33,127 nucleotides of DNA from Bacillus pseudomycoides DSM 12442. GTDB taxonomy: Bacteria > Bacillota > Bacilli > Bacillales > Bacillaceae_G. The notes under the pieces were generated by a model that saw nothing but the letters and a program-made list of their open reading frames with translations, made no database searches and had not been told where the DNA came from. This document shows positions 23,317 to 31,607 of the stretch, piece after piece; the first letter of the stretch is position 1, and each line of letters begins with the position of its first letter. The translations under genes were made by a program, and so were the position numbers. Location: positions 2,058,101 through 2,091,227 of the forward strand of contig NZ_CM000745.1 of NCBI RefSeq assembly GCF_000161455.1. The letters run 5' to 3'.

Positions 23317-24435
23317 ATGAAAGCTGAAGAAAAATTTTCCCCGGGATTAGATGGTGTAGTCGCAGCGGAGACGAAAATTTCGTTTCTCGATACGGTAAAA
23401 GGTGAAATTGTTATTCAAGGATATGACTTAATTGAACTATCAAAGACAAAAGGTTATTTAGACATTGTGCACCTTTTATTAGAAGAACATCTACCAAATG
23501 AGGATGAAAAGGAAAAACTTGAAAAGAAATTGAAGGAAGAATATGAAGTACCAGAAGGTGTATTCAATGTTTTAAAAGCATTGCCAAAAGAAACACACCC
23601 GATGGATGGGTTACGTACAGGTGTATCAGCATTAGCTGGTTATGATAACGATATTGAAAACCGTTCGCTAGAAGTGAACAAAAGTCGTGGTTATAAATTG
23701 TTAAGCAAAGTGCCAAATATTGTTGCGAACAGTTATCATATTTTAAACAATGAAGAGCCAATCGGGCCGCTTCAGGAGTTATCGTATAGTGCGAATTTCT
23801 TCTATATGTTAACTGGTAAAAAACCGACTGAGCTTGAAGAGAAAATCTTCGACCGCTCTTTAGTTTTATATAGTGAACATGAAATGCCAAACTCTACATT
23901 CACAGCTCGCGTTATCGCATCTACGCAATCAGACTTATATGGTGCTTTAACAGGAGCAGTCGCATCCTTAAAAGGAAGCCTACATGGCGGTGCAAATGAA
24001 GCAGTTATGTACATGCTGTTAGAAGCTGGAAATGTTGAGAAATTTGAAGAGTTACTGCAAAAAAAAATATATAACAAAGAAAAAATCATGGGATTTGGAC
24101 ATCGCGTCTACATGAAGAAGATAGATCCAAGAGCACTCATGATGAAAGAAGCTTTAAAACAGTTATGTGATGTAAAAGGTGATTATACATTATATGAAAT
24201 GTGTGAAGCTGGAGAGAAAATTATGGAGAAGGAAAAAGGAATCTATCCGAATCTAGATTATTATGCAGCTCCAGTATATTGGATGTTAGGTATTCCAATT
24301 CAACTGTACACGCCAATCTTTTTCAGTTCTAGAACAGTAGGCTTATGTGCGCATGTTATTGAACAGCATACAAACAATCGCTTGTTCCGCCCACGTGTAA
24401 ATTATATCGGCGAGCGACATGTGCTTAGCAAATAA
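23317..24435 (+). CDS. mmgD: 2-Methylcitrate synthase / citrate synthase family
   Basis: This enzyme condenses propionyl-CoA with oxaloacetate to give 2-methylcitrate, the first step of the methylcitrate cycle. I choose ATG 23317 because GGAGG (23304-23308) is eight bases upstream; it gives 372 residues, the size I recall for B. subtilis MmgD. An in-frame GTG at 23281 would add 12 residues but lacks a binding site. Citrate synthase signatures are LKGSLHGGANEAVMYML and GFGHRVYMKKIDPRA (catalytic histidines), with YYAAPVYWMLGIP containing the aspartate region. The prpD and prpB genes follow in the same direction, which supports methylcitrate rather than citrate synthase. Confidence 0.93.
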   Translation: MKAEEKFSPGLDGVVAAETKISFLDTVKGEIVIQGYDLIELSKTKGYLDIVHLLLEEHLPNEDEKEKLEKKLKEEYEVPEGVFNVLKALPKETHPMDGLRTGVSALAGYDNDIENRSLEVNKSRGYKLLSKVPNIVANSYHILNNEEPIGPLQELSYSANFFYMLTGKKPTELEEKIFDRSLVLYSEHEMPNSTFTARVIASTQSDLYGALTGAVASLKGSLHGGANEAVMYMLLEAGNVEKFEELLQKKIYNKEKIMGFGHRVYMKKIDPRALMMKEALKQLCDVKGDYTLYEMCEAGEKIMEKEKGIYPNLDYYAAPVYWMLGIPIQLYTPIFFSSRTVGLCAHVIEQHTNNRLFRPRVNYIGERHVLSK

Positions 24436-24467
24436 AAACAACTGGGGAGTTGTTAAGGCCGCCCGCC

Positions 24468-24495
24468 AGGTGGGTGTTTGACCGACACCCATCCT
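24468..24495 (+). other. Intercistronic hairpin between mmgD and prpD
   Basis: AGGTGGGTGT pairs with ACACCCATCCT (24485-24495), with a one-base bulge and a 7-base loop. It is GC-rich and has no T tract, so it should not terminate transcription. Such hairpins often stabilise the upstream message or mark a processing point. Confidence 0.55.
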
Positions 24496-24533
24496 CAATA
24501 ATAACGAATTTTCGACAGAAAGGGAAGGATAGC

Positions 24534-25970
24534 ATGATTAAAACAAATGAAATTAAACAAAAAGATGCAATTTTAGAAGAGATTACGGATTATGTATTAA
24601 ATAAAGAGGTGACGAGCTCAGAAGCATTTAGCACAGCACGCTATGTGTTACTTGATACGCTTGGATGCGGAATTTTAGCGCTGCAATATCCTGAATGTAC
24701 GAAACTCCTTGGACCAGTTGTACGAGGAACAGTTGTGCCAAATGGTACACGTGTACCAGGAACATCATTTGTACTTGATCCAGTACGCGGTGCTTTTAAT
24801 ATTGGATGTATGATTCGTTGGCTGGATTATAACGATACATGGCTTGCTGCAGAATGGGGACACCCGTCTGATAATTTAGGTGGAATTTTAGCTGTTGCAG
24901 ATTATGTGAGCCGCGTTCGTATTTCAGAAGGAAAAGAACCATTAAAAGTACGCGATGTACTTGAAATGATGATTAAAGCTCATGAAATCCAAGGTGTACT
25001 TGCATTAGAAAATAGTTTAAACCGCGTTGGTCTTGACCATGTATTATATGTAAAAGTAGCGACAACAGCAGTTGTTACAAAAATGCTTGGTGGCACGCGT
25101 GAAGAAATCTTTAACGCATTGTCTCATGCATGGATTGATAACTCTAGTCTTCGTACATATCGTCATGCCCCAAATACAGGTTCACGTAAATCATGGGCAG
25201 CTGGGGATGCAACAAGCCGTGGTGTTTACCTTGCACTTACTGCATTAAAAGGTGAAATGGGTTATCCAACAGCATTATCTGCACCAGGATGGGGATTCCA
25301 AGATGTATTATTTAATAAGCAGGAACTAAAATTAGCAAGGCCTTTAGATTCTTATGTAATGGAAAATGTATTGTTTAAAGTATCATATCCAGCAGAATTC
25401 CATGCTCAAACAGCTGCAGAATGCGCAGTGAAATTACATCCAGAAGTGAAAGAGCGATTAGAGGAAATTGACCGTATTACAATTACAACACATGAATCGG
25501 CGGTTCGTATTATTGATAAAGAAGGTCCATTAAATAACCCAGCTGACCGCGATCATTGCTTACAATACATTACTGCAATTGGTCTATTAAAAGGCGATAT
25601 CGTTGCAGATGACTATGAGGATGAAGTTGCATTTGACCCTCGTGTAGATGAATTACGAAATAAGATGGTTGTTGTAGAAAATAAACAGTATAGTTTGGAT
25701 TACCTTGATCCGAACAAGCGCTCAATCGCCAACGCTGTTCAAGTTCATTTTAAAGATGGCACAGTAACAGAAAACGTAGAGTGTGAATACCCATTAGGTC
25801 ACCGTTTCCGTAGAGACGAAGCGATTCCAAAGGTTGTTCAAAAGTTTTCTGCAAATATGGCTGTTCATTATTCTAATAAACAGCAAGAAAAAATTCATGA
25901 AGCTTGTTTGAATGAAGAAAAGTTAGAAAATATGAATGTAAATGAATTTGTAGATCTTTTCTTAATTTAA
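24534..25970 (+). CDS. prpD: 2-Methylcitrate dehydratase (MmgE/PrpD family)
   Basis: This enzyme dehydrates 2-methylcitrate to 2-methyl-cis-aconitate, the second step of the cycle; aconitase is then needed for rehydration. ATG 24534 follows AAGGGAAGGAT and gives 478 residues, normal for the family. An upstream in-frame TTG at 24450 lies in the intercistronic hairpin region and has no support. Family features include SEAFSTARYVLLDTLGCGILAL near the start, WLDYNDTWLAAEWGHPSDNLG, then SHAWIDN, RKSWAAGDATSRGV and a C-terminal MAVHYSNKQQE. The gene is 98 bases after mmgD and 17 bases before prpB, so it is the middle gene of the operon. Confidence 0.94.
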   Translation: MIKTNEIKQKDAILEEITDYVLNKEVTSSEAFSTARYVLLDTLGCGILALQYPECTKLLGPVVRGTVVPNGTRVPGTSFVLDPVRGAFNIGCMIRWLDYNDTWLAAEWGHPSDNLGGILAVADYVSRVRISEGKEPLKVRDVLEMMIKAHEIQGVLALENSLNRVGLDHVLYVKVATTAVVTKMLGGTREEIFNALSHAWIDNSSLRTYRHAPNTGSRKSWAAGDATSRGVYLALTALKGEMGYPTALSAPGWGFQDVLFNKQELKLARPLDSYVMENVLFKVSYPAEFHAQTAAECAVKLHPEVKERLEEIDRITITTHESAVRIIDKEGPLNNPADRDHCLQYITAIGLLKGDIVADDYEDEVAFDPRVDELRNKMVVVENKQYSLDYLDPNKRSIANAVQVHFKDGTVTENVECEYPLGHRFRRDEAIPKVVQKFSANMAVHYSNKQQEKIHEACLNEEKLENMNVNEFVDLFLI

Positions 25971-25987
25971 GTATAGGGGGAATAAGA

Positions 25988-26896
25988 ATGGCTTGGGTTG
26001 TGAATAAACCGTCAACACAAGAAGAGCTTGCTAATCGATTCCGAGCTTTAGTAGAGGCACCTGAAATTTTACAAATCCCTGGTGCTCATGATGCAATGGC
26101 TGCTCTTGTTGCAAAAAACACTGGGTTTTCAGCTCTTTATTTATCGGGAGCTGCTTATACAGCAAGTAAGGGTTTGCCAGATTTAGGTATTGTAACGTCT
26201 ACTGAAGTAGCTGACAGAGCAAGAGATCTTGTTAGAGCAACGGACTTACCTCTTCTTGTCGATATTGATACAGGATTTGGTGGAGTGTTAAATGTAGCAA
26301 GAACGGCTGTAGAGATGGTGGAAGCAAATGTAGCCGCTGTCCAAATTGAAGATCAACAATTACCGAAAAAATGTGGACACTTAAATGGAAAAAAACTTGT
26401 TTCCACTGAGGAATTAGTACAGAAGATTAAAGCGATTAAAGAAGTAGCACCAACACTTGTTGTTGTAGCACGTACAGATGCTCGCGGTGTAGAAGGATTA
26501 GATGCAGCAATTGAAAGAGCGATTGCTTATGTAAAAGCAGGTGCAGATGCTGTTTTCCCGGAAGCACTTCAATCCGAAGAAGAATTCCGTTTGTTCAACA
26601 GTAAAGTAAATGTTCCGTTGCTTGCGAACATGACTGAATTTGGGAAAACTCCATATTATAGTGCAGAAGAATTTGCAAATATGGGCTTCCAAATGGTGAT
26701 TTATCCGGTTACATCACTTCGCGTTGCAGCAAAAGCATATGAGCGTGTGTTTATGCTAATTAAAGAAACAGGCTCACAAAAAGAAGGGTTATCTAACATG
26801 CAAACGAGAAGTGAATTGTATGAAACAATTTCGTATCATGATTTTGAGGAATTAGATAACGGAATTGCAAAAACAGTTTTATCTGAAGATCAATAG
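25988..26896 (+). CDS. prpB: Methylisocitrate lyase
   Basis: This lyase splits 2-methylisocitrate into pyruvate and succinate, the last step of the methylcitrate cycle. The protein has 302 residues, a normal length, and belongs to the isocitrate lyase/PEP mutase superfamily. Visible motifs are IPGAHDAMAALVAKN, LSGAAYTASKGLPDLG, the metal-binding LLVDIDTGFGG and the active-site loop KKCGHLNGKKL with its cysteine. The start has a GGGGGAA ribosome binding site and lies 17 bases after prpD. A hairpin terminator at 26907-26970 closes the three-gene operon. Sequence alone does not fully exclude related lyases, but the neighbours settle the assignment. Confidence 0.95.
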   Translation: MAWVVNKPSTQEELANRFRALVEAPEILQIPGAHDAMAALVAKNTGFSALYLSGAAYTASKGLPDLGIVTSTEVADRARDLVRATDLPLLVDIDTGFGGVLNVARTAVEMVEANVAAVQIEDQQLPKKCGHLNGKKLVSTEELVQKIKAIKEVAPTLVVVARTDARGVEGLDAAIERAIAYVKAGADAVFPEALQSEEEFRLFNSKVNVPLLANMTEFGKTPYYSAEEFANMGFQMVIYPVTSLRVAAKAYERVFMLIKETGSQKEGLSNMQTRSELYETISYHDFEELDNGIAKTVLSEDQ

Positions 26897-26906
26897 AACA
26901 GAGAAG

Positions 26907-26970
26907 AAAGGCGATGATGGGACATCTTGGGCAAGAACAACTGCTTGATGTGAGAATTCATCGCCTTTTT
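26907..26970 (+). terminator. Terminator closing the mmgD-prpD-prpB operon
   Basis: AAAGGCGATGA (26907-26917) pairs perfectly with TCATCGCCTTT (26958-26968) and is followed by T. The 40-base interior can form its own smaller stem (ACATC / GATGT). Confidence 0.75.
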
Positions 26971-27008
26971 ATATGATTTGAATTGTTGTATACAAGAGGT
27001 GAGAAGAT

Positions 27009-28769
27009 ATGAGTTCTACAAAAGATTTCTCTGTAGAAAAATGGATGCAGCAAGATTTCCAGTTTGTGAGAAGTAACGATACGATTACTGAAACAGTTAA
27101 ACTTCTTATTAAAATATCAAAGGATGAACTTCCTGTGCTAGATGGAAAGCAAATGATTGGCATTGTAAAACTAACAGATTGTATTCAGTGGATACAACAA
27201 AAAAGTGATAAAAGTATGTTAGTTCATATGATTGTCACTAATTCTATTAATAAGGGTAGTATGAAAATAACTATGAACGAATTACAGGATATACCATTTT
27301 ATGTGACAACTGAACAAGACGGAGTACTTGTAGGAATCATAGACAAGCCTGAACTTTTCGCTTTTCAAAAGTTTCTAAAACAGCAATTACAAGAATCACA
27401 ACAATTAATTGAATGGTTTCGTTTGTCTTTCGACACTGCGTATGAAGGCATTGCGATTGTGGATGAAAACGGCGTCATTCAAATGTTTAATGATACGTAT
27501 AGCCGCTTTGTCGGAGTATCGAAAGAAGAAGCAATTGGACAACTGGCCGAAAATGTAATTGAGAATACGAGGCTTCCAGTTGTATTAAAAACAGGGGTAC
27601 CAGAAAGAAATCAAGTGCATCGTTTGCAAGGCCAAAATTTAGTTGTGCATCGGATGCCGATTTGGAAGCAAGGAAGAGTGATAGGTGCTGTAGGCATGCT
27701 TATTCATGAAGGGATTTCAGATATTTATAAAATACTAGAGAGGTTTGATCAAAAAGATAGTGCTGTCAAACCGTTATTTTCTAAACCGAAGAAGAAGCAA
27801 ATTCGATTCGAAGATATTCTTGGAGAAAGTCAGACGATTTCTGAAACGAAAAAAATGGCTCGAAAAGCAGCTGGGTCGAAAGCGTCTGTGTTAATTACTG
27901 GAGAAAGTGGTGTTGGTAAAGAGCAATTTGCAAGAGCTATACATGATACAGGTATAACAAAAAACGGTCCATTTATCAGTGTGAACTGTGCTGCTATTCC
28001 TGATAATTTACTAGAATCCGAACTGTTTGGTTATGCAGAAGGTGCTTTTACAGGTGCGAAAAAGAACGGGAAAGCAGGGAAGTTTGAACTTGCGAATCAT
28101 GGCACGTTATTTTTAGACGAAATCGGTGATATGTCTCTATTAACACAGGTGAAAATTTTACGTGTTTTACAAGAAAGGGAGATAGAAAGAATTGGTGGTA
28201 CACATCCAATTCCAGTTGATTTTAGGCTAATTGCAGCGACAAATAAAGATTTAAAACAAATGGTTAGAGAAGGTACATTTAGAGAAGATTTATATCATCG
28301 TCTTCATGTTATTCCGATTCATATTCCACCACTTCGTTTTCGAAAGCAAGACATCCCACTCATTGTCGAAGAACATTTACAAAAGTTATGTCAAATGTAT
28401 GGTGCTAAAGAAAAGACACTTGATAAAGAAGTATTACGCCTTATGTTCCATTACAATTGGCCAGGAAATGTTCGGGAATTAATCAATGTGTTAGAAAGAC
28501 TATTTGCACTATCGGATGATGTACATATACGAGCTAAGGATTTACCAGAAGAATTCTATTATCGGGATATGGAACAGAAGAAATTAGTACCTATGATTCA
28601 GTCTTTACCAGCAAAGCAAGAAGCGATGAAAGTGGTACGTGAAGAGGAAGAGCGAGGATTAATTGAACGCGTTTTAAAAGAAGCAAAAGGGAATAAGTCA
28701 AAGGCAGCAGCATTGTTAGGGATTTCTAGGGCGACTCTTTATAACAAATTATCACGATTCAAAATCTAG
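27009..28769 (+). CDS. Sigma-54-dependent activator with CBS and PAS sensor domains (PrpR/BkdR-like)
   Basis: This 586-residue bacterial enhancer-binding protein has a CBS-domain pair (about 8-120), which usually binds adenosyl nucleotides. A PAS domain follows (about 133-245; YEGIAIVDENGVIQMFNDTY). The AAA+ domain (about 270-500) has Walker A GESGVGKEQFA, the sigma-54 contact loop GAFTGA and Walker B LFLDEIGDM. A Fis-type helix-turn-helix ends the protein (KSKAAALLGISRATLYNKLSRF). It remodels sigma-54 polymerase at -24/-12 promoters, and such a promoter lies 86 bases after its stop codon. The ribosome binding site is AGAGGTGAG. It sits between the methylcitrate operon and an acyl-CoA/valine operon, so it probably senses an intermediate or the energy state of that pathway (inference). 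Confidence 0.93.
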   Translation: MSSTKDFSVEKWMQQDFQFVRSNDTITETVKLLIKISKDELPVLDGKQMIGIVKLTDCIQWIQQKSDKSMLVHMIVTNSINKGSMKITMNELQDIPFYVTTEQDGVLVGIIDKPELFAFQKFLKQQLQESQQLIEWFRLSFDTAYEGIAIVDENGVIQMFNDTYSRFVGVSKEEAIGQLAENVIENTRLPVVLKTGVPERNQVHRLQGQNLVVHRMPIWKQGRVIGAVGMLIHEGISDIYKILERFDQKDSAVKPLFSKPKKKQIRFEDILGESQTISETKKMARKAAGSKASVLITGESGVGKEQFARAIHDTGITKNGPFISVNCAAIPDNLLESELFGYAEGAFTGAKKNGKAGKFELANHGTLFLDEIGDMSLLTQVKILRVLQEREIERIGGTHPIPVDFRLIAATNKDLKQMVREGTFREDLYHRLHVIPIHIPPLRFRKQDIPLIVEEHLQKLCQMYGAKEKTLDKEVLRLMFHYNWPGNVRELINVLERLFALSDDVHIRAKDLPEEFYYRDMEQKKLVPMIQSLPAKQEAMKVVREEEERGLIERVLKEAKGNKSKAAALLGISRATLYNKLSRFKI

Positions 28770-28788
28770 ACAAATTGTTATAAACAGT

Positions 28789-28812
28789 GTAAAACTGTCT
28801 AGACAGTTTTAC
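28789..28812. promoter_or_regulatory. Perfect 24-bp palindrome, probable enhancer (UAS) for the sigma-54 activator
   Basis: GTAAAACTGTCT (28789-28800) is followed directly by its exact reverse complement (28801-28812). The centre lies about 55 bp before the -24 box and about 80 bp before the expected transcription start, a usual place for enhancer-binding protein sites. The core TCTAGACA (28798-28805) also occurs 33 bp upstream at 28765-28772. As RNA it could also form a 10-bp stem with a CTAG loop, but the following T tract is poor. Confidence 0.6.
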
Positions 28813-28854
28813 GTTTTCTATTTATTTAGCCCAGGTTCTATCAAGTTTTTAGTT

Positions 28855-28870
28855 TGGCATAGATTTTGCA
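28855..28870 (+). promoter_or_regulatory. Sigma-54 (-24/-12) promoter
   Basis: TGGCAT-AGATT-TTGCA has the GG (28856-28857) and GC (28868-28869) dinucleotides exactly 10 bases apart, as in the consensus TGGCACR-N4-TTGCW, with one deviation (T for C in the -24 box). Transcription should begin near 28881, 29 bases before the acyl-CoA dehydrogenase start. Confidence 0.85.
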
Positions 28871-28909
28871 TATAAAGAAAATGAAGACCGAAATGATAGG
28901 GGGATACAG

Positions 28910-30625
28910 ATGGAGAAAACAAAGTTGCAATGGGACGAATTTTTTTCGCTGAATAAGAATCTTAATACAACTTTTTTTACACCGGAAGATTTTTCAGGTG
29001 ATGAAGATTTAATCGCAAAAACAACAGAACAGTTTGTTAAACAGGAAATTGTTCCTCAAATTGAAAATATCGAGCAGCACAATTATCAAGTTTCTCGCGG
29101 GTTGTTTGAAAAGGCCGGAGAACTTGGGTTGTTAAGTATAGAGGTACCAGAAGAATATGGTGGGTTCGAATTAGGAAAGGCAGTTTCTGGCCTTGTAGCA
29201 GAAAAGATGGGATATGCAGGAGCATTTAGTGTTTCCTTTAATATTCATGTTGGTGTAGGAACATTGCCATATATATACTATGGCACAAACGAGCAGAAGG
29301 AAAAATACTTACCTAAAATTGCATCAGGCGAATGGATTGGAGCGTATGCATTAACAGAACCTAATGCTGGATCAGATGCATTAAGTGCAAAAACAAGCGC
29401 TGTATTAAATGAAGAAGGAACAACTTGGAAATTAAATGGGGAAAAGCAGTGGATTACAAATGCTCATATGGCTGATGTATATGTTGTTTTTGCAAAGACA
29501 AATAAAGGAATGACAGCATTTATTGTCGAAAGAACATGTGAAGGTGTTTCAATTGGCTTAGAAGAAAAGAAAATGGGCATTAAAGGATCTTCGACTGCGA
29601 CACTCATTTTAGAGGATGTTGTAATTCCAGTTGAAAATGTATTAGGGGAAGTTGGAAAGGGTCATTACGTAGCCCTTAATATCCTCAATTTCGCTAGATT
29701 GAAACTCGCTTTTGGAAATATTGGAACAGCAAAACAAGCAATTGGTTTATCTGTTCAATACGGAAAAGAACGAAAACAGTTTCAAACAGAATTAGTTGAT
29801 TTCACGATGATTCAAGAGAAAATTGCAAATATGATTATCGCTACATACGGTGCAGAGAGTGCAGCTTATCGAACAGCAGGCGTAATTGACGAGGCAATTC
29901 ATGAGACAAATGGGGATGGAAGCATCATGCGGAAAATGTCTCAATTTGCAATGGAGTGTGCCATTAATAAAGTGAATGCTTCGGAAACACTAGGAAATAT
30001 TGTGGATGAAGCTGTACAAATTCATGGTGGCTACGGTTATATGCAAGAATATGAAGTAGAACGATTATATCGTGATGCTAGAATTAGCCGTATATTTGAA
30101 GGAACGAATGAAATTAACCGCTTAACAGTTGCGAAAATGTTAATGAAACAAACGAAGCAAATAGGAGATCAAGTAGACGAAGGCACATTTGAAAATATAG
30201 AACGAAACCATCGTTATATTTTATTATCGAAACAGTTATTGAAGCAATCTTTGAAAACGCTATCTCAAACTCCTGAATTAAAAATCGAGCAAGAACAAGA
30301 ATATTCACGCGTATTAGCAGACATGTTGAAAGATGTGTATGTAATGGAATCAGCATTTTTACGTACGAAGAAAGCAGTGAGTAAAAATGGTGAAGAAAAA
30401 GAACGTACAAAACAGTTCGTAACAGATGTTCTTTGTGAGGAAGGATATCGTAAAGTAGAATCAGCGGCAATGGTTCTTCTTTCTGCAGCAGTACAAGAAG
30501 AGCAAAATAGAAACGCTATTCTAGATGAAATTCGTCAACTGTCAATACCTCTATATACGAACATATTTATGAAAAAGAGAGAAATTGCAAAAGCCATTAT
30601 AAATCGCGGAAAATATATTGTTTAA
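28910..30625 (+). CDS. Acyl-CoA dehydrogenase
   Basis: This 571-residue flavoenzyme introduces a 2,3-double bond into an acyl-CoA and passes electrons to ETF. Family signatures are GAYALTEPNAGSDALSAKT (substrate/FAD region), WITNAHMADVYVVFAKT and RISRIFEGTNEINRL near the C-terminal helices. The usual core is about 380 residues; here an extra C-terminal alpha-helical domain of about 170 residues is present, as in the longer FadE/YusJ type. The catalytic glutamate is probably in YRDARISRIFEGTNE. The gene is the first after the sigma-54 promoter and 16 bases before mmsB. From its neighbours I infer isobutyryl-CoA or another branched or short acyl-CoA as substrate, but a longer substrate is possible. 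Confidence 0.92.
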   Translation: MEKTKLQWDEFFSLNKNLNTTFFTPEDFSGDEDLIAKTTEQFVKQEIVPQIENIEQHNYQVSRGLFEKAGELGLLSIEVPEEYGGFELGKAVSGLVAEKMGYAGAFSVSFNIHVGVGTLPYIYYGTNEQKEKYLPKIASGEWIGAYALTEPNAGSDALSAKTSAVLNEEGTTWKLNGEKQWITNAHMADVYVVFAKTNKGMTAFIVERTCEGVSIGLEEKKMGIKGSSTATLILEDVVIPVENVLGEVGKGHYVALNILNFARLKLAFGNIGTAKQAIGLSVQYGKERKQFQTELVDFTMIQEKIANMIIATYGAESAAYRTAGVIDEAIHETNGDGSIMRKMSQFAMECAINKVNASETLGNIVDEAVQIHGGYGYMQEYEVERLYRDARISRIFEGTNEINRLTVAKMLMKQTKQIGDQVDEGTFENIERNHRYILLSKQLLKQSLKTLSQTPELKIEQEQEYSRVLADMLKDVYVMESAFLRTKKAVSKNGEEKERTKQFVTDVLCEEGYRKVESAAMVLLSAAVQEEQNRNAILDEIRQLSIPLYTNIFMKKREIAKAIINRGKYIV

Positions 30626-30641
30626 ATAGGAGGAGAACAAT

Positions 30642-31532
30642 ATGAAAAAGATTGGTTTTATTGGTTTAGGTAATATGGGCCTTCCAATGTCTAAAAATTT
30701 AGTTAAATCAAATTACACTGTATATGGCGTCGATTTAAATAAAGATGCTGAGGCTTCTTTTGAGAAAGATGGAGGAATCATCGGCTTATCAATTGCAAAA
30801 TTGGCAGAAACATGTGATTTGATTTTTACAAGTTTACCATCTCCGCGAGCTGTGGAAGCGGTTTATTTTGGAGAAGAGGGATTAATTGAGAATAGTCATC
30901 CGAATGTTGTTCTAATTGATACCAGTACAGTAGCACCGCAATTGAATAAAAGATTAGCAGAAGCTGCTAATGATAAAAAAGTAGATTTCTTAGCAGCACC
31001 GGTTAGTGGTGGGGTGATTGGAGCAGAAAATCGCACATTAACTTTTATGGTCGGTGGATCAAAAGAAGTATATGAAAAAGGTTTACCAGTGATGGAAGTA
31101 TTAGGGGCAAATGTGTTTCATGTAAGTGAACAAATTGATAGTGGCACGACTGTAAAGCTTATTAATAACTTATTGATAGGTTTCTACACAGCGGGTGTAA
31201 GTGAAGCTTTGACTTTAGCGAAGAAAAACAATATGGATTTAGAGAAAATGTTTGATATTCTAAATGTGAGTTACGGACAAAGTAGAATTTATGAGCGCAA
31301 CTATAAAAGCTTTATTGCACCAGAAAACTATGAGCCAGGTTTTACTGTAAATCTATTAAAGAAAGATTTAGGATTTGCGGTTGATTTAGCAAAAGAAAGT
31401 GAACTTCACTTACCAGTAAGTGAAATGCTGTTGAACTTGTATGATGAAGCGGGTAAAGCGGGGTATGGGGAAAAAGACATGGCTGCTTTATATAAGAAGA
31501 TAAGTGAACAAGTAATCTCTAGTCATGAATAA
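30642..31532 (+). CDS. mmsB: 3-Hydroxyisobutyrate dehydrogenase
   Basis: This 296-residue NAD-dependent enzyme oxidises 3-hydroxyisobutyrate to methylmalonate semialdehyde in valine degradation. The Rossmann fingerprint GLGNMGLPMSKNL opens the protein. The substrate-binding DTSTVAPQLNKRLAE and AAPVSGGVIGAENRTLTFMV follow, and the catalytic lysine lies in GTTVKLINNLLIGF. The length and motif order are typical of the beta-hydroxyacid dehydrogenase family. Other family members act on tartronate semialdehyde or similar compounds, but the adjacent mmsA-type gene supports this assignment. The start has a strong ribosome binding site (TAGGAGGAGAA), 16 bases after the acyl-CoA dehydrogenase stop. Confidence 0.92.
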   Translation: MKKIGFIGLGNMGLPMSKNLVKSNYTVYGVDLNKDAEASFEKDGGIIGLSIAKLAETCDLIFTSLPSPRAVEAVYFGEEGLIENSHPNVVLIDTSTVAPQLNKRLAEAANDKKVDFLAAPVSGGVIGAENRTLTFMVGGSKEVYEKGLPVMEVLGANVFHVSEQIDSGTTVKLINNLLIGFYTAGVSEALTLAKKNNMDLEKMFDILNVSYGQSRIYERNYKSFIAPENYEPGFTVNLLKKDLGFAVDLAKESELHLPVSEMLLNLYDEAGKAGYGEKDMAALYKKISEQVISSHE

Positions 31533-31607
31533 TGAATGGTTATAGCGTCGAATTATAAATTGTGAGAAACAATTCGAACTTATAACAATAAAAAAGGAGC
31601 GAATACA

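Noticed and set aside
24450..24533. TTG start at 24450 for prpD
   Set aside because: The added 28 residues come from the intercistronic hairpin region. ATG 24534 has a good binding site and fits the family start.
28789..28812. Reading the 24-bp palindrome as a simple terminator of the activator gene
   Set aside because: Perfect symmetry without a natural loop, a poor T tract and the position before a -24/-12 promoter favour an enhancer site, although a dual role is possible.
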